Shown in pieces: positions 46,952 to 55,101 of a stretch of 64,000 nt of DNA. A program made the translations under genes and the position numbers. The stretch's first letter is position 1, and each line of letters opens with the position of its first letter. The notes under the pieces are model-generated. The model ran no database searches, was not told where the DNA came from, and saw only the letters and a list, made by a program, of their open reading frames with translations. Source of the stretch: Paenibacillus guangzhouensis (GTDB taxonomy: Bacteria; Bacillota; Bacilli; Paenibacillales; Paenibacillaceae); contig NZ_CP045293.1 of assembly GCF_009363075.1 (NCBI RefSeq), positions 3,100,001 through 3,164,000 of the forward strand, read 5' to 3'.

Positions 46952-47996
46952 ATGCAAAATGCCCGTTGTTATGTTGTAAAGTAATATCGCCATCATGCAA
47001 GAGAGCAATATTTCTCGCGATCGACAACCCCAGTCCTGATCCGGATTGAATAGCATTCATACTCCTCGCCTGATCCGCTTTGTAGAATCGATCGAAGATA
47101 TGCTGCTCTTGCTCGCTTGTCAGCGGTACTCCGTCGTTCTCAATGGTAATGAACACATAGGTAGGGTCCACATGGAACTTTGTCTGGATGACACCAGGTC
47201 GACGTGAGAACTTGAGCGCATTGAGCAGCAGATTATCCATAGCGCGAATGATTTTCTCTGGATCTGCAATGACATATTCGGGATGACTGCCGACCGTCCA
47301 TCGCATGGCCACTTCATATTCTTCCGCGATCGGTTCGAATTCCGTAAGCAGCTGCTCCAACATTTCTCGAACATCCATAGGGGTTTTGTTCACCTTGACG
47401 TCATGAGAGGTCAGCCTTGTATATTCGAACAGATCCTCAACCAGATTTTGCAGCTGCGTTGCTTTTTTGTACGTATTCTGAACGAAACGTTCATGCTCTT
47501 CTTCATTCTGATACGATTTGTTCATCAACAAGCCTAGATATCCGATGATACTGGTGAGCGGCGTCCGTAGGTCGTGAGAAATTCCGGTGATGAGATCCAT
47601 TTTTGATTTTTCCAACTCACGTTCTTTATTCTGCTGTTGGAGCAGTGCTTCTGCCATCTCATTAATGCGGTGGGCGACGGTGCCTAGCTCATCTTCACGG
47701 AGGACAGGAACACGGTAGTTCAGGTCTCCTTGCGATATCATTTTCAACCCCTCAGCCATCTGAAGAACATCGTGGACAATGGGACGTGTCATCGTGAAGA
47801 AGAGCAACATGAGTCCGCCGAAAAAAATGATCGGGTCAAGTACAAATAAAAAGCTTTTCAGGGGGAGAACCTGCGAGGCATATTGATAGATCGAGAAGAA
47901 CATGAACAAAATAACGATGCTCAGAATGAACCGCCAAAGTATCGCGACACGGATGCTCTTCTTACCGCTAATACGGTCCCATAATTTATTGATCAA
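46896..47996 (-). CDS. Sensor histidine kinase, intramembrane-sensing type
   Basis: A kinase of about 366 residues. Two membrane helices near the N-terminus (about residues 22-45 and 55-75) are joined by a loop of only about a dozen residues, so there is hardly any external sensor; such kinases often respond to envelope stress or to a partner protein. A HAMP segment, the H-box SHDLRTPLTS and an ATPase domain (ENDGVPLT, GSGLGLSIARN) follow. No ATG is available near the start. TTG codons at 48008 and 47996 are options, and the second is better spaced from the G-rich site. It overlaps the response regulator gene. Confidence 0.87.
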   Translation of the reverse strand: MINKLWDRISGKKSIRVAILWRFILSIVILFMFFSIYQYASQVLPLKSFLFVLDPIIFFGGLMLLFFTMTRPIVHDVLQMAEGLKMISQGDLNYRVPVLREDELGTVAHRINEMAEALLQQQNKERELEKSKMDLITGISHDLRTPLTSIIGYLGLLMNKSYQNEEEHERFVQNTYKKATQLQNLVEDLFEYTRLTSHDVKVNKTPMDVREMLEQLLTEFEPIAEEYEVAMRWTVGSHPEYVIADPEKIIRAMDNLLLNALKFSRRPGVIQTKFHVDPTYVFITIENDGVPLTSEQEQHIFDRFYKADQARSMNAIQSGSGLGLSIARNIALLHDGDITLQHNNGHFAFTIQLPRAKLSDASVYVV

Positions 47997-48672
47997 TTTT
48001 GTAGCCAACCCCCCATACCGTCTTAATGTATACCGGGCTGCGGGGGTTCAGTTCAATCTTCTCGCGTAAATTACGGATATGGACCATCACCGTATTATCC
48101 GAGAATCCAGTTACTTCCTTCCAGACGAGCGCATAGATTCGGTCCACATTGAATACCTGACCACGGTGAGTAGCCAACAATTCCAGAATCGAGAATTCAA
48201 TCGGCGTCAGGCTGACTTCCTGTCCTCTCACGGTGACTTGATGCTGCACTCGATCAATCGTAAGATCCTGTACTTGAATCACTTCGTCGCTATTCAGCGC
48301 CGAATTGGAAAGGGTTAGGCGTCGAAATTGGGCTTTGACACGCGCGAGCAGTTCGAGCGGATTGAACGGTTTGATCATATAATCATCCGCGCCTGAGGTT
48401 AGACCTGTTATTTTATCGATGTCCGCGTCTTTGGCCGATAACATAATGATCGGAATGCCAGAGGCCTCCCTAATCTTCATACAAGTAAGAATCCCATCCA
48501 TACGGGGCATCATGACATCAAGAATCATCAGATGGACCCGTTCGTTTTTTAGCAGTTCCAGTGCGGCCACTCCATCAGCCGCCTCAATCACCTGATAACC
48601 TTCATTGCGAAGGTAAACATGGATGACATCCCGAATTTCGGGATCGTCATCGACTACGAGCACAGTTGGCAT
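47986..48672 (-). CDS. OmpR/VanR-family response regulator
   Basis: A 228-residue regulator. The receiver has DDDPEIRD, the phosphorylated aspartate in MILDVMMPRMDG and the lysine in MIKPFNPLE. The winged-helix domain closes with NTVMVHIRNLREKIE and TVWGVGYKI. TAGGAGGTG precedes the ATG at 48672. It is cotranscribed with the overlapping kinase gene. Target genes are not known. Confidence 0.93.
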   Translation of the reverse strand: MPTVLVVDDDPEIRDVIHVYLRNEGYQVIEAADGVAALELLKNERVHLMILDVMMPRMDGILTCMKIREASGIPIIMLSAKDADIDKITGLTSGADDYMIKPFNPLELLARVKAQFRRLTLSNSALNSDEVIQVQDLTIDRVQHQVTVRGQEVSLTPIEFSILELLATHRGQVFNVDRIYALVWKEVTGFSDNTVMVHIRNLREKIELNPRSPVYIKTVWGVGYKIDQ

Positions 48673-48727
48673 GACGCTTCACCTCCTACAAATATCGTAA
48701 TATATGAACATTCGATCGGATACATGT

Positions 48728-49327
48728 TCAACATACTTCATCCTCGATTCGATTTTTCCGGCACACATAGACACAAGCAGGCGGAATATTGAATGCCACG
48801 AACTTAATTTTCTCCACATCAAAATATCGGCTCAGCTCCCGCTTCATTTGCAAAGAATACTGAAAGGCGATGAATTGCCCTCCCGGTCGGAGCGATTGGT
48901 AAATTTCTTCCATGAGCTGATGTCGAAGCAATGGACTGAAGTTGAAAAAAGGCAATCCGCTAATAATACAGTCATAAGCCCCCAAATTGTGGCGACGAGC
49001 TTCTGCTCGTAAACAGAGTGCGTCCTCAGCGACATGGAACTTGGGATACGCCTCTTGAAGTCGATCGCGCATTTCCTTGTCTTTCTCGAATAAAAATACG
49101 TTCACTGGATCAAGCGAGCATTTCTTCTGATACACGAGCTCAGCTAAATGTGCCGTAATCGCACCCGTTCCCGACCCTAACTCCCCCATGCAATGCACAG
49201 CTTCCCATTCCACTTCATTCAACATACGATGCGCCAGAAATTTAGAGCTTGGCGTAATACTCCCAATCTCCTTTGGGTTCACCATAAACTTTTGCAAAAA
49301 TAACCACTTATCTTCAGCCCAATTCAT
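48728..49327 (-). CDS. SAM-dependent methyltransferase, phospholipid methyltransferase-like
   Basis: A 199-residue class I methyltransferase. The SAM-binding motif I is MGELGSGTGAITAHL, an acidic ribose-binding end is in VFLFEKDKEM, and the catalytic region is CIISGLPFFNF. The opening FMVNPKEIGSITPSSKFLAHRML resembles PmtA-like and rRNA adenine dimethylase-like proteins. Substrate could be a phospholipid or another molecule. The ATG at 49327 has GGAAG upstream. Confidence 0.83.
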   Translation of the reverse strand: MNWAEDKWLFLQKFMVNPKEIGSITPSSKFLAHRMLNEVEWEAVHCMGELGSGTGAITAHLAELVYQKKCSLDPVNVFLFEKDKEMRDRLQEAYPKFHVAEDALCLRAEARRHNLGAYDCIISGLPFFNFSPLLRHQLMEEIYQSLRPGGQFIAFQYSLQMKRELSRYFDVEKIKFVAFNIPPACVYVCRKNRIEDEVC

Positions 49328-49429
49328 CGCTAATCACTTCCTTTCTACGTAAGACCAAGTGTAGCGAACAAATCTGAAGTTCTGAGGGAGCAAAATCTAA
49401 AGAAATAGTGAAGACGTCTCTTCACGAAG

Positions 49430-49462
49430 AAAAAGCCGCTCCCGTACAACATCCCGAGCAGC
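49430..49462 (-). terminator. Terminator of the AlkD-like gene
   Basis: On the minus strand GCTGCTC (49456-49462) pairs with GAGCGGC (49435-49441) with one G-U pair and is followed by TTTTTC. It lies about 35 bases downstream of the AlkD-like stop codon. Confidence 0.55.
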
Positions 49463-49497
49463 GACTTTCTAGCAGACTTCCCTATTCCATTCCTGTT

Positions 49498-50217
49498 CTA
49501 ACAGATACACGTTTTCTTCTTCATTCCGAGATTTCCACGTTCGGCGATTTTGTTCATATATTCCGTAGCGAGTGGAACCTTACAAGCCGTCTCGCCCATA
49601 TCCACACGAACAGGACCGATGATCTCCGCAACGCGCATTGCTTCCTCATGAAGCTCTCTTACAGATGCACCTACTGAAATAACGAAGCTGTTCATCGTAT
49701 ACCGTACGCGATTCCGCTCCGTATGAATCGTCTCCCCAATGTGCTGGAGCAGCTGGCGAATCTCCCCTATGTCGAGCTGATCATCAGGCGTAATCATCAC
49801 ATAATTCGCATACGTACTCCAACCGCACGTTGCAATCATCTCTGAAGGAGATTTCATCCATTCCCATGCAAGCTCAAGCGCATAGGGACTCTCTGCAGCG
49901 ATATTGGCAACCGTATATTCCGCAAGAGAATACCAATACGCGCCGTTCACCCACTGCTCTAGCATGTCCTTCGTCACAGTCTTTGGGTTCACTGTCAACC
50001 CTGCCAAATACATCGCATCCGTATTCCCCGTATCGTAGAGGGCTTTGGCCAATGCCTGATCCTTCTTCACGTCCTTGACAAGCTTCTTCATATCGCCAAT
50101 ACGAACACCAAACAGCGGTTCCTGCGCACCATGACGGATGAACGTCTTCTTCGTCTGCTCCGTGCCCATGGCTTCCAGCTTATCCATGACTTCTTCTAAA
50201 GTGAAGGCCATCTGCAT
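49498..50217 (-). CDS. DNA alkylation repair protein, AlkD-like HEAT-repeat fold
   Basis: A protein of about 239 residues made of amphipathic helix pairs, as in AlkC/AlkD glycosylases. FIRHGAQEPLFGVRIGDMKKLVK, TGNTDAMYLAGL and CGWSTYANYVMI match the DNA_alkylation family, which excises alkylated bases or binds DNA without cleavage. The catalytic Asp/Trp residues could not be confirmed by eye. The tail ends in KKKTCIC, an unusual pair of cysteines. It follows the radical SAM gene by about 33 bases, suggesting one operon. The start may be the ATG at 50217 or 50211. Confidence 0.82.
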   Translation of the reverse strand: MQMAFTLEEVMDKLEAMGTEQTKKTFIRHGAQEPLFGVRIGDMKKLVKDVKKDQALAKALYDTGNTDAMYLAGLTVNPKTVTKDMLEQWVNGAYWYSLAEYTVANIAAESPYALELAWEWMKSPSEMIATCGWSTYANYVMITPDDQLDIGEIRQLLQHIGETIHTERNRVRYTMNSFVISVGASVRELHEEAMRVAEIIGPVRVDMGETACKVPLATEYMNKIAERGNLGMKKKTCIC

Positions 50218-50250
50218 CACAACTCCTATCCATTCGTAATTCCAACGCGC

Positions 50251-51129
50251 TTATGTGCCGAACCGCTGCCGATATCCGCATTTCCGGCACAATTCTTCGA
50301 CGACTTCGCGGCGCGAGAATCCATCGACCATACGATTCGCTCGATCACTCTCAATAATCTCGGAGAAGTTCGTCTGGTTCACATTCCCAAGATTAATGAC
50401 CCCTTCGCCATCCAAACAGCATGGAATGACCGTTCCATCGACGAGAATCCCGGCTTGATTACGAAGCCCGTGACAGAAGCCCGGCCCTTCGATTTCAGGC
50501 GCCCCGAGGCTTGGCCATTGGAATTCATGATCCATATTAATATAGACACGGTCTGCGATTTTCAACCCACTGCCGCGCTTGAACTGCTCTTCAATCCGAT
50601 AATCCAGATTAAATTCTCGTTCAATGATCGACAGGATCTCACGGTTCCGGCTGCGCTCCAGATTCGTCTGGTTATCTTCATCGAGGTTCCATAATCGCAG
50701 CGAGAAAATAATGTTCGTCTTCTCCAACGCCTCTTTAACGAAATCGAGCACCATCTTCACATAGCCTTCTTTATCCGTTGAACCTTCGTGCCCATCGAAG
50801 CTATGCAGCGAGAAATTCATCTGACGCAGCGCCGGCTTGCCCAACAGCTTCTCCTTGTTCTTATGGAGCAGCGTTCCATTCGATGTAATGTTGACTTTAA
50901 ACCCTTTCTCCGCGCTAATGTCGAGCAGTTCATCGACCTTCGGATGAAGGAGAGGTTCACCTTTGACATGAAAATAAATATATTCCGCGTGAGGCTTAAT
51001 CTGATCCAGAATATTCGTGAACGCATCCACCTTGATGAAGTTCGCCTTACGACCTGTTTGCGGGCAGAAGGTGCATGCTAGATTGCATATACTTGTAATC
51101 TCTATATAAAATTTCTTAAACTTCTTCAC
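50251..51129 (-). CDS. Radical SAM protein with SPASM-like C-terminus
   Basis: A radical SAM enzyme of about 292 residues. The cluster cysteines are C15, C19 and C22 (ICNLACTFCPQ). The C-terminal part has GFCHGLRNQAG, PCCLDGEG and CRKCGYR, typical of SPASM domains that hold extra iron-sulfur clusters and act in peptide or protein modification. I choose the GTG at 51129, which has GGAG at nine bases and fits the family opening (KKFKKFYIEITS). The frame reaches 51183 but without a site. No precursor peptide was found nearby. The substrate is unknown. Confidence 0.85.
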   Translation of the reverse strand: MKKFKKFYIEITSICNLACTFCPQTGRKANFIKVDAFTNILDQIKPHAEYIYFHVKGEPLLHPKVDELLDISAEKGFKVNITSNGTLLHKNKEKLLGKPALRQMNFSLHSFDGHEGSTDKEGYVKMVLDFVKEALEKTNIIFSLRLWNLDEDNQTNLERSRNREILSIIEREFNLDYRIEEQFKRGSGLKIADRVYINMDHEFQWPSLGAPEIEGPGFCHGLRNQAGILVDGTVIPCCLDGEGVINLGNVNQTNFSEIIESDRANRMVDGFSRREVVEELCRKCGYRQRFGT

Positions 51130-51237
51130 GTGCCGATTCTCCGTTTCCAATGTTGACTTATCGATATCCATCCTTCCAATCATGACACAAATGAATTCAT
51201 AAGATCAATAGTGAAAATATCGGCAGAAAAGTACCCC

Positions 51238-51927
51238 TTATATATAGATACTGAAATCCGCCCCGTATGGAGTAAAGTTACACTTCTGCGCAATACGCTG
51301 TGAGCTGATATTATCCCATGATGTACTATAAAGTGCTATTCGGCCTTCGGCATGAATCTGATGGCACCACCGGCGTACGACGAGAGCTGCGAGCCCTTGT
51401 CCACGATAAGCTTCAGCCGTATACAAACTTGCCTCCGACGCAGTATCCGAAGTTCTCGCGCTGCAACAGACCGAGACGGCTTGACCATTGACCACGTACC
51501 CTATGATCGGACTCTTGGTTTCGACGCCATCCTGTAAATCTGCAAAATGCATATCTAGCAAATAGAGGTTGTTTCCAGTTATGTGCACGACGTGTTCGAG
51601 CTCTTCTATTTCTTGTAGAAGATTCCCCGAATAAACATATGCTGGCCCCATCCAGATGCGCTGAATCGGTCGGTACTGTTCGATGGTACGGCATAGCAGT
51701 GAGATCGATACAGGATCATGGATGGAATCTTGTAACTCTTCGACGAGAGACTCCGGTGCCAACTCATGAAAATAAGCTTGAATACTGTCCCGTGTCTTCC
51801 CAATGAACAGCAACGGCGCACCGGAATCATCCCCCTCATTGATCCCTGTCAATCGCCCTTCCGTATTCAATCGATAGAGCGTTCTGGTCTGGATCTTCAT
51901 TAGCTCTATATCCGAGAGCGTCCTCAT
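51238..51927 (-). CDS. GNAT acetyltransferase
   Basis: A 229-residue protein whose C-terminal about 100 residues form a GNAT fold, with SLYTAEAYRGQGLAALVVRRW as the acetyl-CoA loop and WDNISSQRIAQKCNF near the end. The N-terminal part is an extra domain of unknown role. The ATG overlaps the stop of the DJ-1/PfpI-like gene by four bases, so the pair is translationally coupled. The substrate is unknown. Confidence 0.83.
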   Translation of the reverse strand: MRTLSDIELMKIQTRTLYRLNTEGRLTGINEGDDSGAPLLFIGKTRDSIQAYFHELAPESLVEELQDSIHDPVSISLLCRTIEQYRPIQRIWMGPAYVYSGNLLQEIEELEHVVHITGNNLYLLDMHFADLQDGVETKSPIIGYVVNGQAVSVCCSARTSDTASEASLYTAEAYRGQGLAALVVRRWCHQIHAEGRIALYSTSWDNISSQRIAQKCNFTPYGADFSIYI

Positions 51928-52508
51928 CGCAAAATCTCTACCACCTTCGGCGGCGTATAAGGATAATCTATCTGCTGCTTCACTTCGTGCATGGCATTCG
52001 TTCCTGCGAACAATTCGATCATATACAGACCAAGGTCAATGGAGGTCGCAACCCCGCCGGCTGTTATGACATTGCCATCTCGAACAATGCGCTCCTGAAC
52101 GACTTCGCAATATTCCGATAGTAGATCATACGCCCTAGGGTGGGTTGTTGCTTTTTTTCCATGCAGCACACCTGCCGCTCCCCAGAGTAATGAACCTGTG
52201 CACACCGAAACTTTATACTTCACATCCTGTGCTTCACGCAGCCAATTTACAAATGTCTCATCGTAGCGAAGCTTCCGCGTCCCCATCCCGCCAGGCACGA
52301 ATACCATGTCGTAGTCTGCCAACGGGGGTCTTACGCGCTGAACTTTCACCGTCATACCGAGCTCGTCCGTAATCTCTTCAGTTAATCCGCAGATGTCCCA
52401 CGATATCCCCTTCGAGGCTTCGAATTGATTCAAATTGTAGATCACGTCATAGAATCCAACAAAATCAAGAAAAGTTACGCCATCAAATAACACAAATGCG
52501 ATTTTCAT
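51924..52508 (-). CDS. DJ-1/PfpI-family protein
   Basis: A 194-residue protein of the DJ-1/PfpI superfamily with the nucleophile cysteine C103 in VCTGSLLWG and the glutamine amidotransferase-like fold (FVPGGMGTRKL). Members include isonitrile hydratases, chaperones and deglycases; the activity here is not known. It heads a two-gene unit with the GNAT gene. Confidence 0.85.
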   Translation of the reverse strand: MKIAFVLFDGVTFLDFVGFYDVIYNLNQFEASKGISWDICGLTEEITDELGMTVKVQRVRPPLADYDMVFVPGGMGTRKLRYDETFVNWLREAQDVKYKVSVCTGSLLWGAAGVLHGKKATTHPRAYDLLSEYCEVVQERIVRDGNVITAGGVATSIDLGLYMIELFAGTNAMHEVKQQIDYPYTPPKVVEILR

Positions 52509-52536
52509 AATGCACCTGCACCTCTCCCTCTATCAT

Positions 52537-53124
52537 TCAATTTAACATTTTATCCACGGTTTCCACCCAATGACCTGCCTGATCAGCAAGCAAGGTATGC
52601 CAACCTAAAGCGGATGCAGGAACCAAATTTTTCTGCTGGTCATCTACATAGAGGCTAGGTCCGATCGGATGCAGTTTCTCATGGGCAAGTTGATACATTC
52701 GTTGATCTGGCTTACAGTAGCCCACTTCGCTTGAGACGGTCATGTTTGTGATGTAGTGTCGAACAGGGGCAAGTAACGGAGTAATCCATTCACCGCGATG
52801 ATTCGTGAGGAGGTGAAGATCAGCCGATCGACTCCATGCCGGAATACGTTCGATCGCAGGTAACGGCGTGAGGTGGTCATACAAGATACGTTCCACCTCT
52901 TGAGTGGTTGTAGCCGGTAGATGGGACGCCATCCATCCAAAGAATGCGGTTGCTGGAAGAGCTCCCGTCCATAATCGATGACGTAGTTCTTCTTTAAATA
53001 GACCATGCATCTCCGCCGCTGAACGATCCGTCGCGAAGGTCACCATCTCCTCCCAGAACGTTGGAGAAAAATTCGAAATAAGTACACCTGCGACATCGAA
53101 GATTAATTGTGGTCTATCCTGCAT
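52537..53124 (-). CDS. HAD-superfamily hydrolase, YihX-like
   Basis: A 195-residue phosphatase-like protein. Motif I is FDVAGVL, with an alanine where most family members have glycine; motif II is LLTNHRGEW, motif III lysine is in GYCKPDQRMY and motif IV is YVDDQQKN. The layout fits the YihX/alpha-D-glucose-1-phosphatase branch. GGAG lies seven bases before the ATG. The substrate is not known. Confidence 0.82.
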   Translation of the reverse strand: MQDRPQLIFDVAGVLISNFSPTFWEEMVTFATDRSAAEMHGLFKEELRHRLWTGALPATAFFGWMASHLPATTTQEVERILYDHLTPLPAIERIPAWSRSADLHLLTNHRGEWITPLLAPVRHYITNMTVSSEVGYCKPDQRMYQLAHEKLHPIGPSLYVDDQQKNLVPASALGWHTLLADQAGHWVETVDKMLN

Positions 53125-53147
53125 CGAGCAACTCCTTTTCCGATGGA

Positions 53148-53705
53148 TTAGCCTGTCGTGATTCGGACATCAATGACACGATTCTGATCCAGATCGATCC
53201 GCAGCCAAGAATTATCGATGCTAAACGCACTTTGTTCTATACCAAGGCGATAGGTTAGTTGATTGGCTTGATCAGAATGCATTGAAACCGTAGGATTTCC
53301 CAGCAGCGCAATAACATCTTGCATCATCAAGCCTCTTAACTCGTGAGTATGTAATAAATCCGACACCATGCGAGCACGACTCTCAGGAGCATTCAACCAC
53401 CGCTCTAAGTTAAAATGAGCATAATATTGATTGGATGCAAGTTGGACGAAGGTTATCAGCATAACGAGCAAGGCACTTCCACTTAACACACTTCTTCCCC
53501 AGCGTCGTCTGGACTCTATCCAACCCAAATAATGCCGCAAGAGAAAAAACCAGACGACGCCTGGCAGAATGACGACAGCGATAGATCCCCATGAAATCGT
53601 AATATCTAGCGCGCGGATCACGATGAATAGCAGAGCATACCCCGCTAAGTAGATGACAAAAGATATCCCTAAACAGATCGAAAATACTTTATGTTGAAAG
53701 TTCAT
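53148..53705 (-). CDS. Membrane protein with SmpA/BamE-like C-terminus, unknown function
   Basis: From the ATG at 53705 (GAGGG upstream) the protein has 185 residues. Three hydrophobic helices occupy about residues 8-32, 38-56 and 72-92. The soluble C-terminal part has LRGLMMQDVIALLGNP followed by TYRLGIEQ, the pattern of the SmpA/OmlA (BamE) fold. I cannot name a family. It lies 24 bases upstream of the HAD gene and may be cotranscribed. Confidence 0.62.
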   Translation of the reverse strand: MNFQHKVFSICLGISFVIYLAGYALLFIVIRALDITISWGSIAVVILPGVVWFFLLRHYLGWIESRRRWGRSVLSGSALLVMLITFVQLASNQYYAHFNLERWLNAPESRARMVSDLLHTHELRGLMMQDVIALLGNPTVSMHSDQANQLTYRLGIEQSAFSIDNSWLRIDLDQNRVIDVRITTG

Positions 53706-53779
53706 TTGCGACCCTCTTTTCATCTATGAATGACTCCTTGCTAGAGTAGTCAGCTGGACCACATGATGTCATTTCAAAT

Positions 53780-54175
53780 CTACCCGCCAAACAGAACATC
53801 CATGATCGTACCTAACTTCCCAGTCTTATGACCTGCAAGGACGTCAGGATCATAGATCTCCACAAATCCGCATTCCAGACAAGAGACAAATAGATAGTGA
53901 TGATGCTGAATATCGAACATTTTACTTAATCCCGACCCTGTCATCGCGACTTCCTTCGTATTGCAAGCGGTACACTGACATTTAACACACGTGAACCGTT
54001 CTTCGATCATGTCTGCGATGCTTAATTCTTCGCATTCTTCTTCATCATCTGTCAGCATCGGATCGTGAAGCTCTTCAAAATCATCTTCTGAAATTTCATG
54101 CAGCTTCCGCTTGCAAGCAGGACATCTCCCGTGATGGATCGTGACTTCTTCATGACACCATGGACATTCGATCAT
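53780..54175 (-). CDS. Zinc-ribbon protein, DUF2082-like
   Basis: A 131-residue protein. An N-terminal zinc ribbon (CPWCHEEVTIHHGRCPACKR) and an acidic linker are followed by a second ribbon (FTCVKCQCTACNTKEVAMTG, then FVSCLECGFVEIYDP) typical of DUF2082 nucleic-acid-binding proteins. Its role is not known. The ATG at 54175 has AGGTAGGG upstream. It lies just downstream of a GNAT gene. Confidence 0.78.
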   Translation of the reverse strand: MIECPWCHEEVTIHHGRCPACKRKLHEISEDDFEELHDPMLTDDEEECEELSIADMIEERFTCVKCQCTACNTKEVAMTGSGLSKMFDIQHHHYLFVSCLECGFVEIYDPDVLAGHKTGKLGTIMDVLFGG

Positions 54176-54209
54176 CTGCTTCCCTACCTTCTCATACGAT
54201 CAATTCACT

Positions 54210-54683
54210 TCAAATGCGATGCGGAAGATCCATCGCAAGCCGGATCATATCGCGACACGGAATGCCGTTCTCCTCAATCGGTTCATCATAATGGCGAACG
54301 AAGAAATCCACATCAACGCCTACAATCCGGAATCCGCATTTCTGATACAAATATAACTGCATCACACTCGAGTTCCCTGTACCTATCTCGATCGTCTTTG
54401 CTCCCAGTCGACTAGCCTCATGAATGGCCTGATGCACCAGCCTTGTCCCTATTCCCTGACCTTGGCTCTGCTCATCGACAGCGATATTCACTATCTCTAC
54501 GGTCGCTGGACGCGTTGGCAGCAAGACGAATTCCCCGACAAGGCGATCTCCGAGGTACGCTAAGGTACAAAGTCCTCGGCTATAATACGCGTCTACCATT
54601 TCTTTGGATGGATCTGCCGATAATAATAAATCATATGGAATTGGATCAATGGAAGAATCGTATGTTCTTAAAGTTAGCTCCAT
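54210..54683 (-). CDS. GNAT acetyltransferase
   Basis: A 157-residue N-acetyltransferase from the ATG at 54683 (AAGGAG at eight bases; the longer frame lacks a site). The acetyl-CoA loop is VDEQSQGQGIGTRLVHQ and the closing motif MQLYLYQKCGFRIVG. The substrate is unknown. Confidence 0.86.
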   Translation of the reverse strand: MELTLRTYDSSIDPIPYDLLLSADPSKEMVDAYYSRGLCTLAYLGDRLVGEFVLLPTRPATVEIVNIAVDEQSQGQGIGTRLVHQAIHEASRLGAKTIEIGTGNSSVMQLYLYQKCGFRIVGVDVDFFVRHYDEPIEENGIPCRDMIRLAMDLPHRI

Positions 54684-54844
54684 GCTCCACACTCCTTTCA
54701 TAACATGCAATAAACTGTTCTCCCTTCCACCTACCATTTTCGGGTGATATGCTAGGATTTGGAAGATCGTTTATTCCTAGTTTAACATAGATGGATCATG
54801 ATTTTGATGCGGATCGTAGATAAATTTCGAGAGGAGTTATAATC

Positions 54845-55054
54845 ATGCCCATTTTTATTGGCATCATTTTTCTTATCATCGGCATCCTCCGCTGGAAGTA
54901 CCCTGCCATCGGTTGGCGGCCGAGAGAACGCTGGATGGTCAATCGCGATGACGAACCTAGCGATACCTATCTGTCTATCGCGAGGTATCTCAGCTTCATC
55001 ATGATCCTCGCTGGCTCGATTTTCCTCCTCATCGGCATCCTCAGCATATTCTGA
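54845..55054 (+). CDS. Small membrane protein, DUF6199-like
   Basis: A 69-residue protein with two hydrophobic helices (about residues 2-16 and 45-68). The segment RWKYPAIGWRPRERWMVN between them fits the DUF6199 group of Bacillota. GAGAGGAG lies upstream of the ATG. The function is unknown. Confidence 0.68.
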   Translation: MPIFIGIIFLIIGILRWKYPAIGWRPRERWMVNRDDEPSDTYLSIARYLSFIMILAGSIFLLIGILSIF

Positions 55055-55062
55055 ACAACAAC

Positions 55063-55093
55063 GAAACCCCTGGACCGTTCGTCTAGGGGCTTC
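55063..55093. terminator. Terminator between the DUF6199-like gene and the nucleotidase gene
   Basis: GAAACCCCT pairs with AGGGGCTTC except for one A-C position. It sits between two convergent genes, and a T-rich tail follows on the plus strand. Confidence 0.6.
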
Positions 55094-55101
55094 TGTATGA
55101 A

